This document shows, piece by piece, positions 47,740 to 62,400 of a stretch of DNA of 64,000 nt (position 1 is its first letter; each line of letters opens with the position of its first letter). The position numbers and the translations under genes were made by a program. The DNA comes from Druceiella hillmani (Eukaryota > Arthropoda > Insecta > Lepidoptera > Hepialidae): positions 21,636,501-21,700,500 of the forward strand of contig JAYKKI010000006.1 of NCBI GenBank assembly GCA_039881145.1, written 5' to 3'. The notes below the pieces were generated by a model. It was not told where the DNA came from. It searched no databases and was given only the letters and a program-made list of their open reading frames with translations.

Positions 47740-50700
47740 TTTGTCTAAGCTATTCCAGCTTCTTTCTATCCTACACTAAAGTTCGATTAAGATTACGAAA
47801 CCGCTTGCTACACTTACGTGACAAAACAACATCGCATTAATTATAACAAAAGTTACAAGGTATTCTTTTGTTATTTGAATACAAAATTTTCATAACACAT
47901 GTCCCTTCTTTTCTTGAGTTTAGTTGCTTTACCTCGTAGAATTTATGTATAAGTAAACACGAACTATGAATTTGTTTTGTTTTTGGTAGGGGAAATCCTC
48001 AGGTCAAAAGTATATGTTCGAAATTATCATATGCAGAAATCAGTTTCAAAGTAATATATTATAACTAAAAGATATTAAACCTAAATTTTATAACAAATCA
48101 TAAAAAACATTTTATCTCACTATACATAATGCATGAAACCTAAATAAACTTGAAAAAAAACATACTAAAGATACAATTCACTACATTTATTGTTATTGTT
48201 ACGATTTTTTTAGTAGGACGAGGTGAGAAAGGCGACGCCGTACATCATTATAACAATCCTATCGACGTTAAGAAAATAGTCTACTGAGAGAAATTTTGTG
48301 AGAAAAATTCGCAAGGAAATGAAAACATAAAACAGTCAAATAAACCGTATAGGTGAGACAAAATTGTACGAGTAGAAAATGTTTTGAGGATTCCGTCTAT
48401 ATTTAAGTGAAGGATTCACTTTCTCTTTTGTTTGGCTAGAGATTTCGCATGTATTTAAAGATATTAATTTTCTTCTTCTCAAATTAGCGCTCCAATTTGT
48501 GAACCATAATCTTTTTAAATTGTCAGTACCTAAGTGGTATGACTAATGCGCACTCATTATTTGATCACGGTACATTAGTTTTATCTGTCATTGGTAATAA
48601 TGTATTTTTGCAATTTCCAAACCCTGAAATTCTATTATTCCGAAAAAAACGTATGAATGGTAAAGTAACAAAATTCGTACCTTTTACTCATATACTGTCA
48701 TCTCTGCAACTGTGAACAATCTATATGGGTAAAGGTCTCGTTGAAAAGTTTGAACGTAATATTAGGAGTAATATTGCATATCAAGACTTTGGTAAGACAG
48801 AAGTTATTGCACATTTTTGTGCTTCTGCTGTTACTGAAATATGAAAGTTTTTACCTTGCCTTGACCTTGCTTTGATTTTTAGTAATATTTGATCGAAACG
48901 TTCCTTAGAACGTTACGGATAATTTCACGCTTTGCCACTTTCTACCAGTTTTTCAAATTGTTTACTTTACTTGTTCTTTTATCTTTACTGTATTTTCTTG
49001 TATCTTTATTTCTTTCCTACATGTTCCAATCTTTTCTGCTTTATCTTAACACTTTTACATCTTCACCCAAAGAGGGATTTTAAACTACTTTCTTTACAAT
49101 TTTTTTTTCTGTTTCTTTTCTTATAACTCCATGGATATAAAATATATTAGCACGGAGCTTTTTAGACGTTTCTTGAAATAGATGTGATTAACTAATTCTT
49201 AACTTAATTAGACCAATGCGACGAATCAAATCCATTGTGATTAGACTACTTCCTTTTTCCATAGCAGTGAAAAAAATTACATAGTTTTACAGATGCACTT
49301 AACAAATTTATTTGAAATTTATAAGGTTTATGCAAAATTTGGAAATCATGATATTAATATTATAAATAGTTTAAGGCGAGAGTTAAGAAAACAGTAAACA
49401 CGATGTAGATATGCAAATAATTTTAGTGAAATATAGATTATGTTATTATATTAAATGAGATATTAGTTGCTTAGGCCGAATGTTTGAAAAAGAAATCTCG
49501 AAAAATATTCCTCGTTCATTTGTGTAAGGCAGAAAGCCTTCTCTTTTTTCGCCTTCTTATTTTTATATTCATTTCCGTAGATTATTCACAAATGGTCATA
49601 GTTAGGCGACGAAATTTTCTTCAAAAAGAAAATCCTAACATAATGTAAATTTTTAAAATAATTTCGATAAAAAAAATAGATATCTTACCATATATTTTAG
49701 ATTTGTCTATAAAATCATAGCCTAATATTCTGTGAAAAAGAAACATTAGAGTAAACAATTATAGTCACAGAACATTTACTTTCCCTCAGTATTTTTAGAT
49801 ATACACAATAAAAAATACCATAAGGATGTAAATGGTTACCCTGAAAGAACGCCAACAAGTTTAAGGCACTTCTTAAAAAGACAATTGCAAGTAAATAAAT
49901 AATATCCTCAACATAAGATGCAGCTTATGTTACGTGTTATGTTTATAATTTTAATTTTAAATAAGTGATAAGACGAAATCTCTATTCACCTTTTCGATGC
50001 TAAATACCCATTCAAATATGAAGTTAAAATTATACAAAATTCTTATACCGAAATACTTGTAAAGTTTTTTATGTATGGTGTACGAACAATTTTCATAACA
50101 ATTTGCAATGAGTAAGATCCCGGATTGCAAAAGAAAAATTTAAATTTCTTTCTTAATATTTTCATAGTACATCAACTGCGCATTACATCTTCACATCATC
50201 CACTTCAATATATCAAATTAATTTTCAATTGGAGCTCGTAATAATCGCTACTTTTCAACACAACCCAAGATCATCAGCGTAATTCAATGTATTTTGATAT
50301 TAACAGATACGATACAATATTTACCTTTAAACTTATAGGGGTAGGTTCATTATATTCTCTTTTCCAGCGACACAGAACTGCTGCATACTGAGAATCTATT
50401 TAATCGAACCAACTTGACGCAAGTTTGTCATCTTCGTTACTTCGATTATCATTAAACACATACATAAAAAATGAATACATAAACACATTAACAATTTGAA
50501 CAACAGGAAATTTCAACATAAAAAGGCGACAACTTATTATTTTTATTTTAAAACCAATTTTTTAAATCTCCTTTTCTAAAATGGTATTGAAACAGAAATT
50601 GTTCTCAGTAATATTTTAAATTTAAACATTTCAACGTCTCAACAGACAAACAGAAAAAAATAATTTTTCACTGGTAAAAAATAGTTTTACACTCACTTGA

Positions 50701-51492
50701 TTTTATTGTCGGATTATAACAGCGGCAACCATCTACTGATACCTGTAGCTGCACTAATCTGAAATTTAGGACGCTTTCTCCTTAAAACCAATAACTTAGA
50801 CAAACTAATATTTAAACCATACTAATGATGGAGCAGTAAATTCTTATCACAAGATTAAGGTTCATGAAGAACTCAGCCCAGAGCTTAACGCCTCTGAATA
50901 GGTGGATTAACCAGCGAATCAGGCAAATTTACGTATGAATTTTAGTCGTAATATTAGACTGAGGTACTTAAAGTTTTGAGGAAGGCAGAGATTTTCTAAA
51001 ATTTAGTATTATATTGGAACAAAAATGGGTCAGTTTTTTTAGTTGTAATGAATTAAAAACAATGCTTCGAAATGATTTTTATGTTAATTTATTTCAGTTA
51101 ACATTTATTTTGATTATTAATACAGAATATCAACAATTACGATTGGCCAACAGTGCTTTTATACCTATACCTTATTAAATATTAACTTTGACAGCTATTA
51201 TGTTAATATCTTGTATTTATCTGTACAAAATCAATAAAAGAATAGGTATTTATGCATTTATTTTATTTATTACTTAAGTCTATTTATTGCATCATGTTTA
51301 TAACAATTAATTACTTCCAGTGAACTAAGATAAAATTTTTAAAATAATTATTTATGCAACATCAATAAAGAATGATAATAAATCAAAGTAAACCACACTT
51401 ATCGTGTAAAAAATCCCTGATCAATAAAACCACTTATATTATATGAATCACTGTTACCCTAATTAAAAATTATCATCACTTGTTTTCAAATA

Positions 51493-51748
51493 TTGAATAT
51501 ATTTGGCGTTAATTTTATAGAAGTTCATTATTCACAATTAAATGAAACTACGTGATGTAGTATTATTTCTATTTTAATTCAGTTCTTTACCACCACCTAG
51601 GTTTCGTTGTATTACAACATCTTCAGGTGGGCTGTTAGCAAAGATAACCCCCCTGAAGATATTGTAATACAACGAAACCTAGGACGTGGTAAAGAACTTA
51701 AACAAAAGTAGAAATAATACTACATCATGTAGTTTCATTTAATTGTGA
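51493..51748. mobile_element. Long-TIR foldback element, copy 4
   Basis: This copy has the most complete left end, starting 'ttgaatatatttggcgtta', which is the complement of the right ends of copies 1 and 2. Long arms (about 120-140 bp) contain 'cctaggtttcgttgtatt' and its complement. They meet in a short spacer with 'gctgttagcaaagata'. The right arm stops at 'catttaattgtga' and lacks the outer ~40 bp. No coding capacity. Confidence 0.9.
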
Positions 51749-51761
51749 GTTATAATTATGA

Positions 51762-51763
51762 TC

Positions 51764-51798
<35 letters not shown>

Positions 51799-51838
51799 AT
51801 CATATACATATGCACACACACACACACATATATATATA
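51762..51838. repeat. (TA)n/(CA)n microsatellite
   Basis: TA-rich and CA dinucleotide runs immediately right of the foldback element. Confidence 0.93.
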
Positions 51839-54360
51839 ACCGTATGTATATTGCTCATTATAAAAACAAGCAAAATATTTTACAAATATTAGGGAAAAAT
51901 AAATTTTGTGAACTTACAATTTAGCATTTATCTACAAAAATGCCAGAGAGGTGATAGTTGCAATATAATTTTGAGTAAATTTTAATTATTTAATAAAGAC
52001 CTTCAGTAAATTTGAAACATAACTTAAAAATTATTCAAATATTTCATCATAAAGAGCCGTAATCGAATAGATCACTAAGTTTAATATTTTAGACAATATT
52101 GACTTTCGCTTGACTGACTTCCAGCTAATTATAAACACTCAAATCGAATGACAACCGACAAATAAAAAACAATGCTAAAACAAACTCAAAGAAGATCTCG
52201 AGAATAAACAATTTTTAAAAGTTTTCCACTTAACTAATCAGTAAAATATGTAAATACTTCGTGTCCACATCCATCAATTCAGCTTCCCGACCGAAATGTG
52301 TACAAGAAAACTTCAAAAATTTCATCCGCAAGTATCTCAGACTCTGTTAATACTTGCTGAATTTATTTTGTTTATACAAAGTGGAATGCAACACCGTTTC
52401 GAATGCCACAATTATGAAATGGAGAGTTTTTGTATTTTTTGATACTTGAAAATTGAAACTTTGGAAAATATTTTTACTAAAGTTGTATTATAATATTAGT
52501 GCAGACACGAAGGGAAATATTGCCAACGAATTTTATTTACATATTTATTTCGTCACCCGAATACAAAGAAGTCTCGGAGACAAGATCTCTTTGAGGAATA
52601 ATGAAGTATCGTGCTAATAAAATGTTTGAAATCCAACAAAATGCCACGTTTAAAAGTATTTCTCCGTAAACCAAAACTAATAATTTGATAGGTTCTGGAA
52701 TTAAAATATTATAAAATTGAAACTCCTTTTCGATTTTCGTGGCGTTAATATGTTTTTAATGTAAATTAATACAGTACATGTCAGTTTTCAAAATAAGCAG
52801 CAATAGTAAAATATTCGATTTCGAGTGTCAAAAGTCCATAAACGCCCTGTTTGAGCCGTTGGTTAAACTTTGTTAGTTACATTTTAGTACATTTTGATTT
52901 TTTGCCAAAACCACTGACCGTATAGTTGATAGGGTTGCTAGTATGATAATGGTTCACCCTTGGTAAGGATGAATTTTACGTAATTTATTGTAAATTGATT
53001 TAAGGGACATGTTCTGATTTACGTATACATTTTAGAAGTATAAATATAAAAAAAAAGTCAAATGAGTTTGAATAACCTTTTCGTAAAATTTCTTTAATGG
53101 TTCTGGCAGGTATTATGCGGTCGATGGTGTAGTTATTTTGTAAAGTAAAAAAATACCAATAGCAAATATATCGAATCGTGGTTGCTTTACTACCATGCGT
53201 TAAAAAATTCCATTGTTCATCTCCAAAACTCATCATCAGGACCTAACCTGGCCGATGGTCCAGATCTCACTAAAGAGAACTTAAAGAAATTAAATCCTCT
53301 TAAATATTTACTTGAATTATATCGACGTCAGAAAATAGCATCAAATTTATGATTTCAAGTCTCTACGCGAATTTGTAAAGATACCATCAGGGGACCCATA
53401 GATCTTGCAAATTTGCTTTTTTTATTAATTTATGAACTTCAAAATCGGATTGACGTGTATTTTGTGTAAATATGAGATGAGAAATAGTTACTAACATGAC
53501 GATATTATGTTGCGATTCTATGATCCGCTACATTAGTCAGTGACATCGACAATATAGAGAGATGAAAGGAAAATAAATATTATTTGTTCACTCATAACAC
53601 TAAATAACATTTCGCAAGGAGGTGTGTGGTTCAGTGGAAACAGATTTCAACTGATTTCGTCATTCATGTTGTTATTGAAATTATTCAATATTTTTCCATT
53701 TCACTTTTCCTTGCTTACATTAACTTTCTAAAAGGTGAGGACAATTTATTCCCATGTAAATTAGAGTTGCGTTAAATACTCAGAAAACAATTTGGAGGTT
53801 TATATTCTTGGGAAGATGAAAAACTTAAAGAATTTAGATATTTACATTTCAAAATTAATTTGAAACGAAAACCAAAATTGATCTAAAGGACACAACGGTA
53901 ATCGTAAAAAATTTGAAATATATCGAGGAAGATATATTTAAAAATTTAAGTATATTAATAATTAACAGTTATCTAATTACGGTTAATTCCTAATATTAAT
54001 AAGGTAAACAGGCTAATATGCTCTATTGTTTGTTTAGTTAACTAGCTGATAGTTTAATCGAAGCTGAGGTAGCTACTGTCAACTTGCTTCGCTGGTTTTA
54101 ATTAGGTATTGTAGCATAGATTATGTTTACATAGAGACTGTGTGGAGGGACATTCTTTGACGTGACGTTTATATTCATAAACGGATTCGCCACTTTATGA
54201 AGATACTTAAAACGATTCTATATTTGGCATAAATTTCACTCAATGACACCCCTTTAAGACAGAACGTGTTAAGTAAGTATTTATAAATATATGCATAATT
54301 GCGTTTACGTGTTGGGTGGGCGGACACTAAATCTAAAGGTGGAGCATTGACTGGCAATTA

Positions 54361-57280
54361 GAAATCTCTGCTATGGATATGGAATATTATGTTCAATTCG
54401 ATCGGATTATATTTAATAGGAAGCAATTATTTGCCTTAAATCTAAAATCCAAAATAAATCTAAAAGTCTAGATACAAGAAACTGATGTTGGATGTTTTCT
54501 ATGTTTTTAGCATTTTTTTAAATAGATCTGATTTGCAATTATAAAATATAAGGACACCGTCGTTTTAAAGACAGTCCTGCAAACAACTGAACGACATCGA
54601 GAAAATCCGTGAACTATCAACTTTGTAAATAATGTAACAAATAAGTTTGCCCACAAATATACTTCTGTTACTTTTAAAGGTTTAATACCATTTATTATTA
54701 TCAGGTCGTTTCATATTATATCCTGCATAAATCATATTACCTATTGTCAGTTTATTGGGAATATTTTTTTGTAATTTTAGGGTTAACGCCACCTTCATAA
54801 GAACACTCACGTGCGTGTATGTCAATCGGTCACTTTTAAATATATTCACTTGTAAATTTAGGTGGGTGAAGCAAATAGGTTATCGAATTTTGTTAAATTT
54901 CATATATTGTTGGAAAGAGCTAGATATAAAGGTCTCAATTTTTTTTATAATATTAGGTATTATGTCTTCATAGATACACTTAAAAATAGGCAATCAAAAT
55001 GTTTTCCATACTCCGCCTGTTTTTTCTCAAATTAGTCGACTTAAAATTCTTCCTACGTGAAATTTAATTAAGAAAAGTGATAATATCAGAATCAGTTTTT
55101 ACTAAATTACCGGCCATTTAAATAAATAAAAAAGATTATCTGTCAACCGTTTAAATACGTAAATACTAAAAACGAAATCGGTTAAATAGTACTTTTATTT
55201 TCAAAAACAGAAAAACTTGTCACACGTGACTTATATTCTTCGACGTAAAATGTTTTCTTATAAAAAGATGTTTTTCACAGTTGAGCATAAATATAATTTA
55301 CAAAAAAATGTTTCATTCCAGTCGACGGCTGAATCATTGTGATCTGCTTATACACACCTTCATTAATTTTGCCAAATTTTTCATTCGTCATATATTTGTT
55401 TTCATGTTCATAATTTTGATATATTTTTTGGCTTTATCAGATTAGACTCTGTATTTTTTATATAACACTATTTAGAGTCATTTCCAAGAAATAATCTGTA
55501 TCATTACTTTAATTACGTAATTTGAAATACACACGACCGAAGTTCTAGATATGCGAGATAAATAATTACAAGTAGTATGCGTAAAACTATAAACATGTAA
55601 AAAACTATACTCAGTGCTGCTCAGGGAATTATTTAATAACGTGGTCTGATTCATTTTTCTGTGTATAAATTTATGTCCATTCCGCTTAGAGCCGATGTTG
55701 TAAAAAGCTCTTTTAAAATTTTATTCCAAATGTTAAATTTTACTAAAATAAACTCTTTTTCATAACTTACAATAAATTATAATGTATGCTTATTGTGTTT
55801 CCTCATAGGATTTATTTTTTTTATTATAACTGTCTTACAAAATTTAATTTCATTTGTACAGATAATGTTGCTAGTACGGTAACTTCTCATAGTATGAACG
55901 AAAATTTAAATTCGGTTTTAATAGACTCATTGTAAGTAAATCTTAGTACAGTAAAATAAACAATTTAAAATTTTTTTAAAGTTGGAACAGGAGCTTGTTA
56001 TCATATATTCAATTGCATTATTGATTGAATTATTCATATTTTTTTCGTGACAAATGAGCCGATAAAATTGACATCTGTCAAATTGGTTGTCGCTTTAATA
56101 ATTCTTATATTAAATAATTAGAATAGCAGCAGTCAGGATTTCTAAACAGTCTTCACTTAATATAAAATTAGCTACAAATCATATTGGCCTTCGAAATGTC
56201 ATATGGTTATTCGTAATGTTTTTAGAGTTGTTGCCTTTGTTAAACTTTTCTTTTGTAATGTTGCCTTTGTTAAACTTTTTCCTTTGTCCTTTTGCTATCC
56301 TAAAGTTTAATTCAGTATACTTTAAAAATTTTAAAGTACACTAAAAAGAAACTTCAAATAGATAAATAAAAATAGCTAAAATAAGATTATATACTTCAGA
56401 ACATTCGTATTCCTTTGTGGAGTAAGCTTTACTGGCTTTGTTTGCCAAAGAGAAACCCGCTATTAAGATCATATATTTATGAAAGTATGCAAGATGGCCC
56501 ATATACATTAAGCCAACATTTTTTAGGGACAGAATATTATTATAAGTCATTATAAAATCATTAGTTTTGCGAAAATCTATTGTAAAAAAGTTGTCTTTTT
56601 ATCGTATTTTGCATAATCTTTATTCCAGTCACACAAATTATTTTTGTTGGAAAACTATTTCACTAAATCCTACGAAATTTGGTACAAAAGCAGACTGGTC
56701 ACGTAGTAAGCATGCAAAGATTTATATTTTTATTAAATTTTATCTTCTACTATTTATTGAAACTTTTGTTAATTTCTCTGTTCTCAAAAAAACTTTAAAA
56801 AATCACTATCTTAAAATTTGTACAACTAGAGATTTGCTTATATCAAAAACTCTCCTAGAGTATGATGATACTCTAGAAAAACAATCGTAGTCATGTAACT
56901 ATTGTAACAAATTCAGAAAATCACATCACTAAACGTAAAATGTGAAGTTTCTACCACAATTGTAATTTTAGCAAAATGAAGTTCGTTTCGTTTAAAAAGG
57001 TTTACCCTACTTTAAAATTTTTAACCATAAATAATAACTAAAGTTGGCTATACGTAGATGTAAGGATTGAAGGTTAAAAATAAAATTAGACGGCATAAAC
57101 AAATGATTTAAATATTGACTAAGAAGTTAATTAAAGTTTACAAAAAATATCAAAAGTCTTGTTTTACAACGCACTTATGACGTCGACGTAAAAAGTTTCT
57201 TTTCAGACAGCAAAATAGCTATTGATTCTATTTAATTTTGCTATCGTTACCGTTATATTTTGACCCAATTTTTTTTCAAT
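54361..57280. other. A+T-rich DNA, no supportable gene
   Basis: Nothing recognised. A tandem duplication of 'gttgcctttgttaaactttt' lies at about 56,232-56,283. The 107-codon plus-strand frame at 56,567-56,890 resembles no family I know and has the Lys/Ile/Leu/Phe/Tyr composition expected of chance frames in this base composition. 'ttgacatctgtcaaattgg' near 56,069 resembles DNA transposon ends, but no partner was identified. Confidence 0.45.
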
Positions 57281-57281
57281 C

Positions 57282-57496
57282 GTGATTTCTCGGTCGTGAA
57301 TGATTTCTTTAAATTAACCCTAGATGAAAAAATCCACAGAGCTTAGGTCTGAGGATTCTGGAGGTCACGTGATTGTGCCACCTCGACTAATCCACCTCTC
57401 CGAATATGCCGTTTTATGGTGCTTCCTCAGACTTAGAACAAAGTGAAATTTAGCGCCATAGTGGTGCAGCCATATTCCATCTTGTACGTTTTGGTA
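57282..57496 (-). pseudogene. IS630/Tc1-mariner-like transposase fragment
   Basis: Read on the minus strand, about 70 codons stay in one frame with only three stops: 'VQDGIWLHHYGAKFHFVL', then 'ERWISRGGTIT', then 'PPESSDLSSVDFFI', then 'FKEIIHDREITTI'-like residues. This matches the DDE-domain segment common in arthropod genomes that reads QQDGA..HY...RWIGRGG....PPRSPDLTPLDFFLWG. The catalytic Asp in QDGA and the Asp of PDLTPLDFF (here SDLSSVDFF) are both visible. The rest of the transposase and the terminal repeats were not found. A 37-bp near-palindrome at 57,804-57,841 (aaatttggcaacgac ... gttgtcaaattt) may be transposon-end debris. Confidence 0.75.
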
Positions 57497-58279
57497 TAAG
57501 AACTTTTATATCCCATAATAATATTATATGTAAAATAGTGAAATTAGGACCTTTAACTTTTATCCTAAGTATAGCAATATAGCATCATCCAAATATAGCA
57601 AAAAGTCACTAATTTATACTTCATGTTCCATGAAATGTGACCCAATGTACCGGTGTCACTTTACTTCGATTTTAGTAGAAAGTGGTTTAAGACTATTGAT
57701 AGATAGGTTAGTATATAAATTCATCTTAATACAAAATTAAAACTATTTATTTTAATTCCAATGTTACGTAGGATTCAAATTAAAATGATTTAAAAATTAT
57801 TTAGAAATTTGGCAACGACACTTCCTGTTGTTGTCAAATTTCAGAATGATGCTAATTATCGGCTGGTCGTTGCATGTCTATCTTCCTTTCTTTTTGTTTC
57901 CTACTTCAGAAAATTACTTAGATTTCATTGTCGCTAACAAAAACATACAATAAGTGTGTCGGAAGACGTACAAGTTTCTAATAGTTTTCCATGCCTCTTG
58001 TGATGGTTGACACAAGTTACATCTAATCGAAAAAATCACTTTGTTTAAAAAAATAAAAGTATACATATTATACGCCATTCTTAAATCAAGTAGTCAACAA
58101 CCTGGGCCTGAAATTGAAAAAAGGTAAAGTGAAACCGCAATTTTAATTTAAAAGCCTATCCAATGATAACCCATTCGATAAAAAGCATAAAAGTAAAGAT
58201 TTTCATCCACCATTTTCTTTCCCTGCAATAACAAGTTTTTTTAAAAAATAAAAAGGTACATGATGTTTGGATTTAAGGT
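57497..58279. other. A+T-rich DNA, no gene seen
   Basis: Possible upstream part of the same eroded DNA transposon, with the near-palindrome around 57,804-57,841 that includes 'ggcaacgacacttcctgttg'. No further coding motif was recognised. Confidence 0.4.
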
Positions 58280-59424
58280 ATACATATTAGTATAACTGTA
58301 GGAATTACAAGGTTGTGACAGATGATATAAAATTTCCAATGACAGCACGGATAAAATTTAGAATAATTTAGAGCTTAGTAAACAATTAGAAGCCCACCAA
58401 ATTCAGGCCGTTCAAATGCATTGATTCATTATAACTAAAAGATTTATACAAAAGTAAATTTAAACGACGGTTTCTAAATTGAGGATTCTATACGTTGCAG
58501 TGTAATACGTGTGATTATAGGGAAGTGTAATTATTAAGATTCAGCGATTGTAGCGACTTTGATTAAAAAGAGATAGGGTATAACAATATACAAATAATTG
58601 ATATTTTATGAATTCTAAATTTGCTACTTAAAAGTAGGTAAACTTTAAAATTTTCAAGCGTATTGTTTCAATGTGTAATAACTTATTTCTGCCCAACGTA
58701 AAATAATGACTTAGAATAATTTTGATCCTGATATAGCATCTAGTACATAATGCTAATTGTTCCAACCATCTCTTTCATTTTACTATCTGTCACTACTTAT
58801 TTCAATGCATAAAAACTATCTTTAATAAAATTAATGTTCGATCTAAGTACATTTAATTACAGTAATATATATGCAATCAAAGTAAAAGATTCCATTGACA
58901 AAAGCATAATTTTTCATTGTGAAACTGATATACACAAAAAACGGTGGCTGCAAATTTTTATTTTGAATAAAATATCACATATAATGTAAAAAATGATTGA
59001 AAAAATATTTAGAGAGTTTATTGTATGAATAATATGAAACGCTTGTCAAAGCTCACGAAGTCGAAACCTCTCGAGACCTCCGCGCCGTGTGAAAGCTAAT
59101 AAGACCGACTAGTGCTTTCACAAGCTTTAACGGGATGCTGTACGTTGTGCGCTCAATACCTGGAGCAAATAATGTATTTCCTATATATGAAATTAATATA
59201 TTTGTATCTGAAACCAGTCTAGAACGGCTACTTACTTAAAGTATAAGAGAAATGATTTATGTCCTAGCAATTACCTTTAATTTTAAATGTTATACTGTTC
59301 ATGTAAAATGATGAGTTTTCCAATTAAAATAAAGTAAATGTCTATAAAAATATTGCCGATACTTTTCTGCAATTAAGGCCATCTTTTGAACTATAATTAG
59401 ATGAAAAAGAACTTCAAACTTGTT

Positions 59425-59474
59425 GATATATATATATCTATATATATACATATATACATCTATATATACACACG
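59425..59474. repeat. (TA)n-rich microsatellite
   Basis: TA dinucleotides with occasional C interruptions, ending in a short CA run. Confidence 0.9.
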
Positions 59475-62400
59475 ATTTTTTTAAATAAAAGCGGATGAAT
59501 GTGCTATAATATTTGTTATTTTTTAAAATTCATAATGAAACTACATATCTATTTAGCTTTAAAAAGTCATTGATGGGTTATCTAAAAAGCTTCAACTTGC
59601 TCACATCATTAGTTAAGTTTACAATACAAGAAAGACTTGCCACATTACAACCGAACGGTTGTCAGCCCACAGTTACTCAGTTAGTTTCTTAATATGGTGG
59701 CATATTGCTTTTTAATTTCATTAATAGACAATGAACTTGTGAGTGTGTTCGTACGTGAGATAGGTAGTATCTGATGTGGGTACATAGGGATGTAACATAT
59801 ATTCGTTTTTCATAGAAGTTTCTATAAAAAACCATTTAACTGCTGTAAAATTCACGTAAAAATGGTTCCACGGATAATATAAATACTTTAGCGATCACTC
59901 CAAATAAATCTTTGCTATTATTTTAGACAATTAAAATCGTTTCTTAACATATCAAAAACGTATAGCAGTTGTATTTTCGTCGCATATTTAATGAGTTTAC
60001 GTGTGTTTATTAATGATTCAAATTTAACTAATTATTTATAAAAGGAGAGAGATTCTTATTCTCGCTTTAGTTAAAATACATATTTTTAAATTAAATCATT
60101 GAGCGAGAAGAAGATTTAATTTAAATTTCAAGATATTATTTTTATTAGTTACATCCGCCAGAACCTAAGATCTTAAATTAAGAAAACATACGACAAATTA
60201 ATCTAATTCTTTATTGTGTTTATTGAAAGCGGGAGAGAACGTAGACTGCGATGATAGCAATTCTTAAATTTGTTATCTGCAATAAACCAGAATCATTCTT
60301 CTCAGATATATTATACACTCTGATCAGCTGACTACTCACTGCATATGTGAAGCAGTGCGATCCAAAAGAATGGACCATCAACGGTATATTGAACTTACCT
60401 ATTTCGTTACTACTATCAATATTGATATTTATAGTATGTGCGTCGATAGCTTATATTCGATAAAATCAAATGAGCTTATTCATAGAGAAATCGGCACAAT
60501 GTTAATTCACTTCATATTAACATCTATAAGGGTTTTATTTATTTAGCATCAGAAAATTCCCTTTGTCCAAAAGGAAGGTGACATTGCAACATTTAAGAAG
60601 TGAGTCTGACACTCACATATTTTGAATACATTTGTTATTAAATAATAAACACATTGAGCGATTTTAAATAACTGCAGATCATAAATGTGAAACATTAATT
60701 ACAAAATAAAAATAGATAATCTAGAAGATTGGTAAATACAAATAAATTCAACATGCCTCATATTTCCTTCAAAACTCTTAACACTATATTATTGAAATTC
60801 TGGCCGTTATATATATTAATGAAATCTCTGAGATATTACTGAAAACTCAGAAGAAAAATGCTGACAAATAAAACCTCTTTCAAAGAGACGGTGACGAGGA
60901 CGGGAAATTAAAATTAAATTCGTGAAAGTTAACAAAAAATGGAAAATGACATTAACTCACTTGTGGTCGCTTTATCCAAGTCGACTTTTTCTTATATATT
61001 AAATCACAGAGAAAATATTTTCATTTGATCTAAAAATGAAGATTTAATACAATTCCTGTAATTACCCAGAATGGTGTTTCTGCAGTGCGCGCGTTTTATG
61101 CATAATATACAATTATGTTAATAATACATGAGTTTGCAGTACTTTTCTTACTACCTTCAATTAAACAATCTTACTTCTTATTCAAACTCTCAAATGGAAG
61201 TAAATTTCAAGTCAAAAGTTTCGTGCCTAGAGAGTTTTTTAATGACGTTTATTAATAAAGTATATAGTATGTTATGGAAAAAAAGTATATAGCATGTCAA
61301 TATAGTATGTTATGGACTACCGATTTATCCATTCATTTACTTTTTTAAATCGAACTTTTATATGAACTTAAACATAAATAAAACAGACCCAGTTAATTTT
61401 CAAGGAAACAAATGATAAATCAACGGATAAAATTTTGTTTCTCGTAAATGACAAAAATTGCATATTTGAAATAAAATTGTACCTAACTAAAAAGAAATTG
61501 TTTTATTTCTGGAAAAGGTTAAGCTAAATAGGAATAGCAAAATGTGTTATTATCTCCGAATAAGAATTACATATAACGAGAAAGTTTGTTCCTTCAGAAA
61601 ATTGTTAGAAACAATTGACGTGACTGAATTTATGGAGGCATGATTGCCTCTAAAACATATTATTAAACTGTCCGATGTTCATTCATTGTGAAAATGGAGG
61701 TCAATCATTTTTGGTAATTACCTGCATTCGTGAGCAATACATTTTGATTAAAATATCGGACGGTGAATTACATAAACCTAGAGTTTAACTACTCTAATCT
61801 AGAATGGTGGCAAAGTTTTGTTTAGATCTATATTTCCACTATCTATTTTACATATAAAATAATATAACATTGAATTAATTTAAACGAAACTGTCTTTCGT
61901 CTGTCCCTTAATACGGTGTAAACATTCAAATGTCGGATAACGATGATTAAAATAAGAGAGACCGAAAGGCGCAGTTTGGGTTCGCGACGTAGATTTATCC
62001 AAAAATCGTTGCGACGGGATAAAATGATAACAAGTTTTTGCATTAATATGCAATTTAATTGGCAATCTCTCTAATATAATAGTTACACAGAATAGTATAG
62101 AGGTGAATGTAGCTGAATGTTCGCTTCGCGTCGTTTATTAAGTTTTTTTTACGCTATCGTAGCCCTCGAATTTGACTAATTTGGCATTTTTTAGTTTCTT
62201 AGATTCCTTTTGATGCGAGCTTTCCTCTGGTTTGCGTTTTCTAACAGGTCGAGCATATTTACGATTCACATGAAACGACAAGATGTAATTTGTTTGTTAT
62301 CCATTTAATACCGATGTTTACTACAGTGTGGTTAATAAAACAAACCAAATTAACATTAATTGGCTAAATGCGCTTTTAAACTATACTAATTTGTAAGTAT

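Larger units (their letters stand above)
47740..54360. repeat. Segmental duplication copy A3
   Basis: Parallels A1 from 8,380 and A2 from 39.5 kb. Landmarks are 'gtataagtaaacacgaac' (47,949), the 48,190-48,440 block, 'acatcttcacccaaagag' (49,055), 50.34-51.24, 51.88-51.94, 52.05-52.66, 53.61-53.84 and 54.03-54.36 kb. In the 53.6 block, 'gtgtggttcagtggaaac' resembles a tRNA A-box, but no B-box or cloverleaf follows and the paralog at 29.31 kb does not keep it. The block matching A2 42.8-43.0 kb is interrupted by a foldback element. The two overlapping frames at 48,889-49,126 are chance frames in a pyrimidine-rich tract. Confidence 0.8.

Noticed and set aside
48889..49126. Overlapping 64-codon Leu/Phe-rich frames resembling membrane segments
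   Set aside because: Pyrimidine-rich tract within duplication copy A3; the frames are not preserved in copies A1 and A2.
53618..53650. tRNA-Gly-like A-box (gtgtggttcagtgg)
   Set aside because: No B-box, acceptor stem or cloverleaf follows, and the paralogous block at 29,310-29,340 does not keep the motif.
56567..56890. 107-codon plus-strand frame
   Set aside because: Composition fits chance in A+T-rich DNA; no family resemblance and no promoter or splice evidence.
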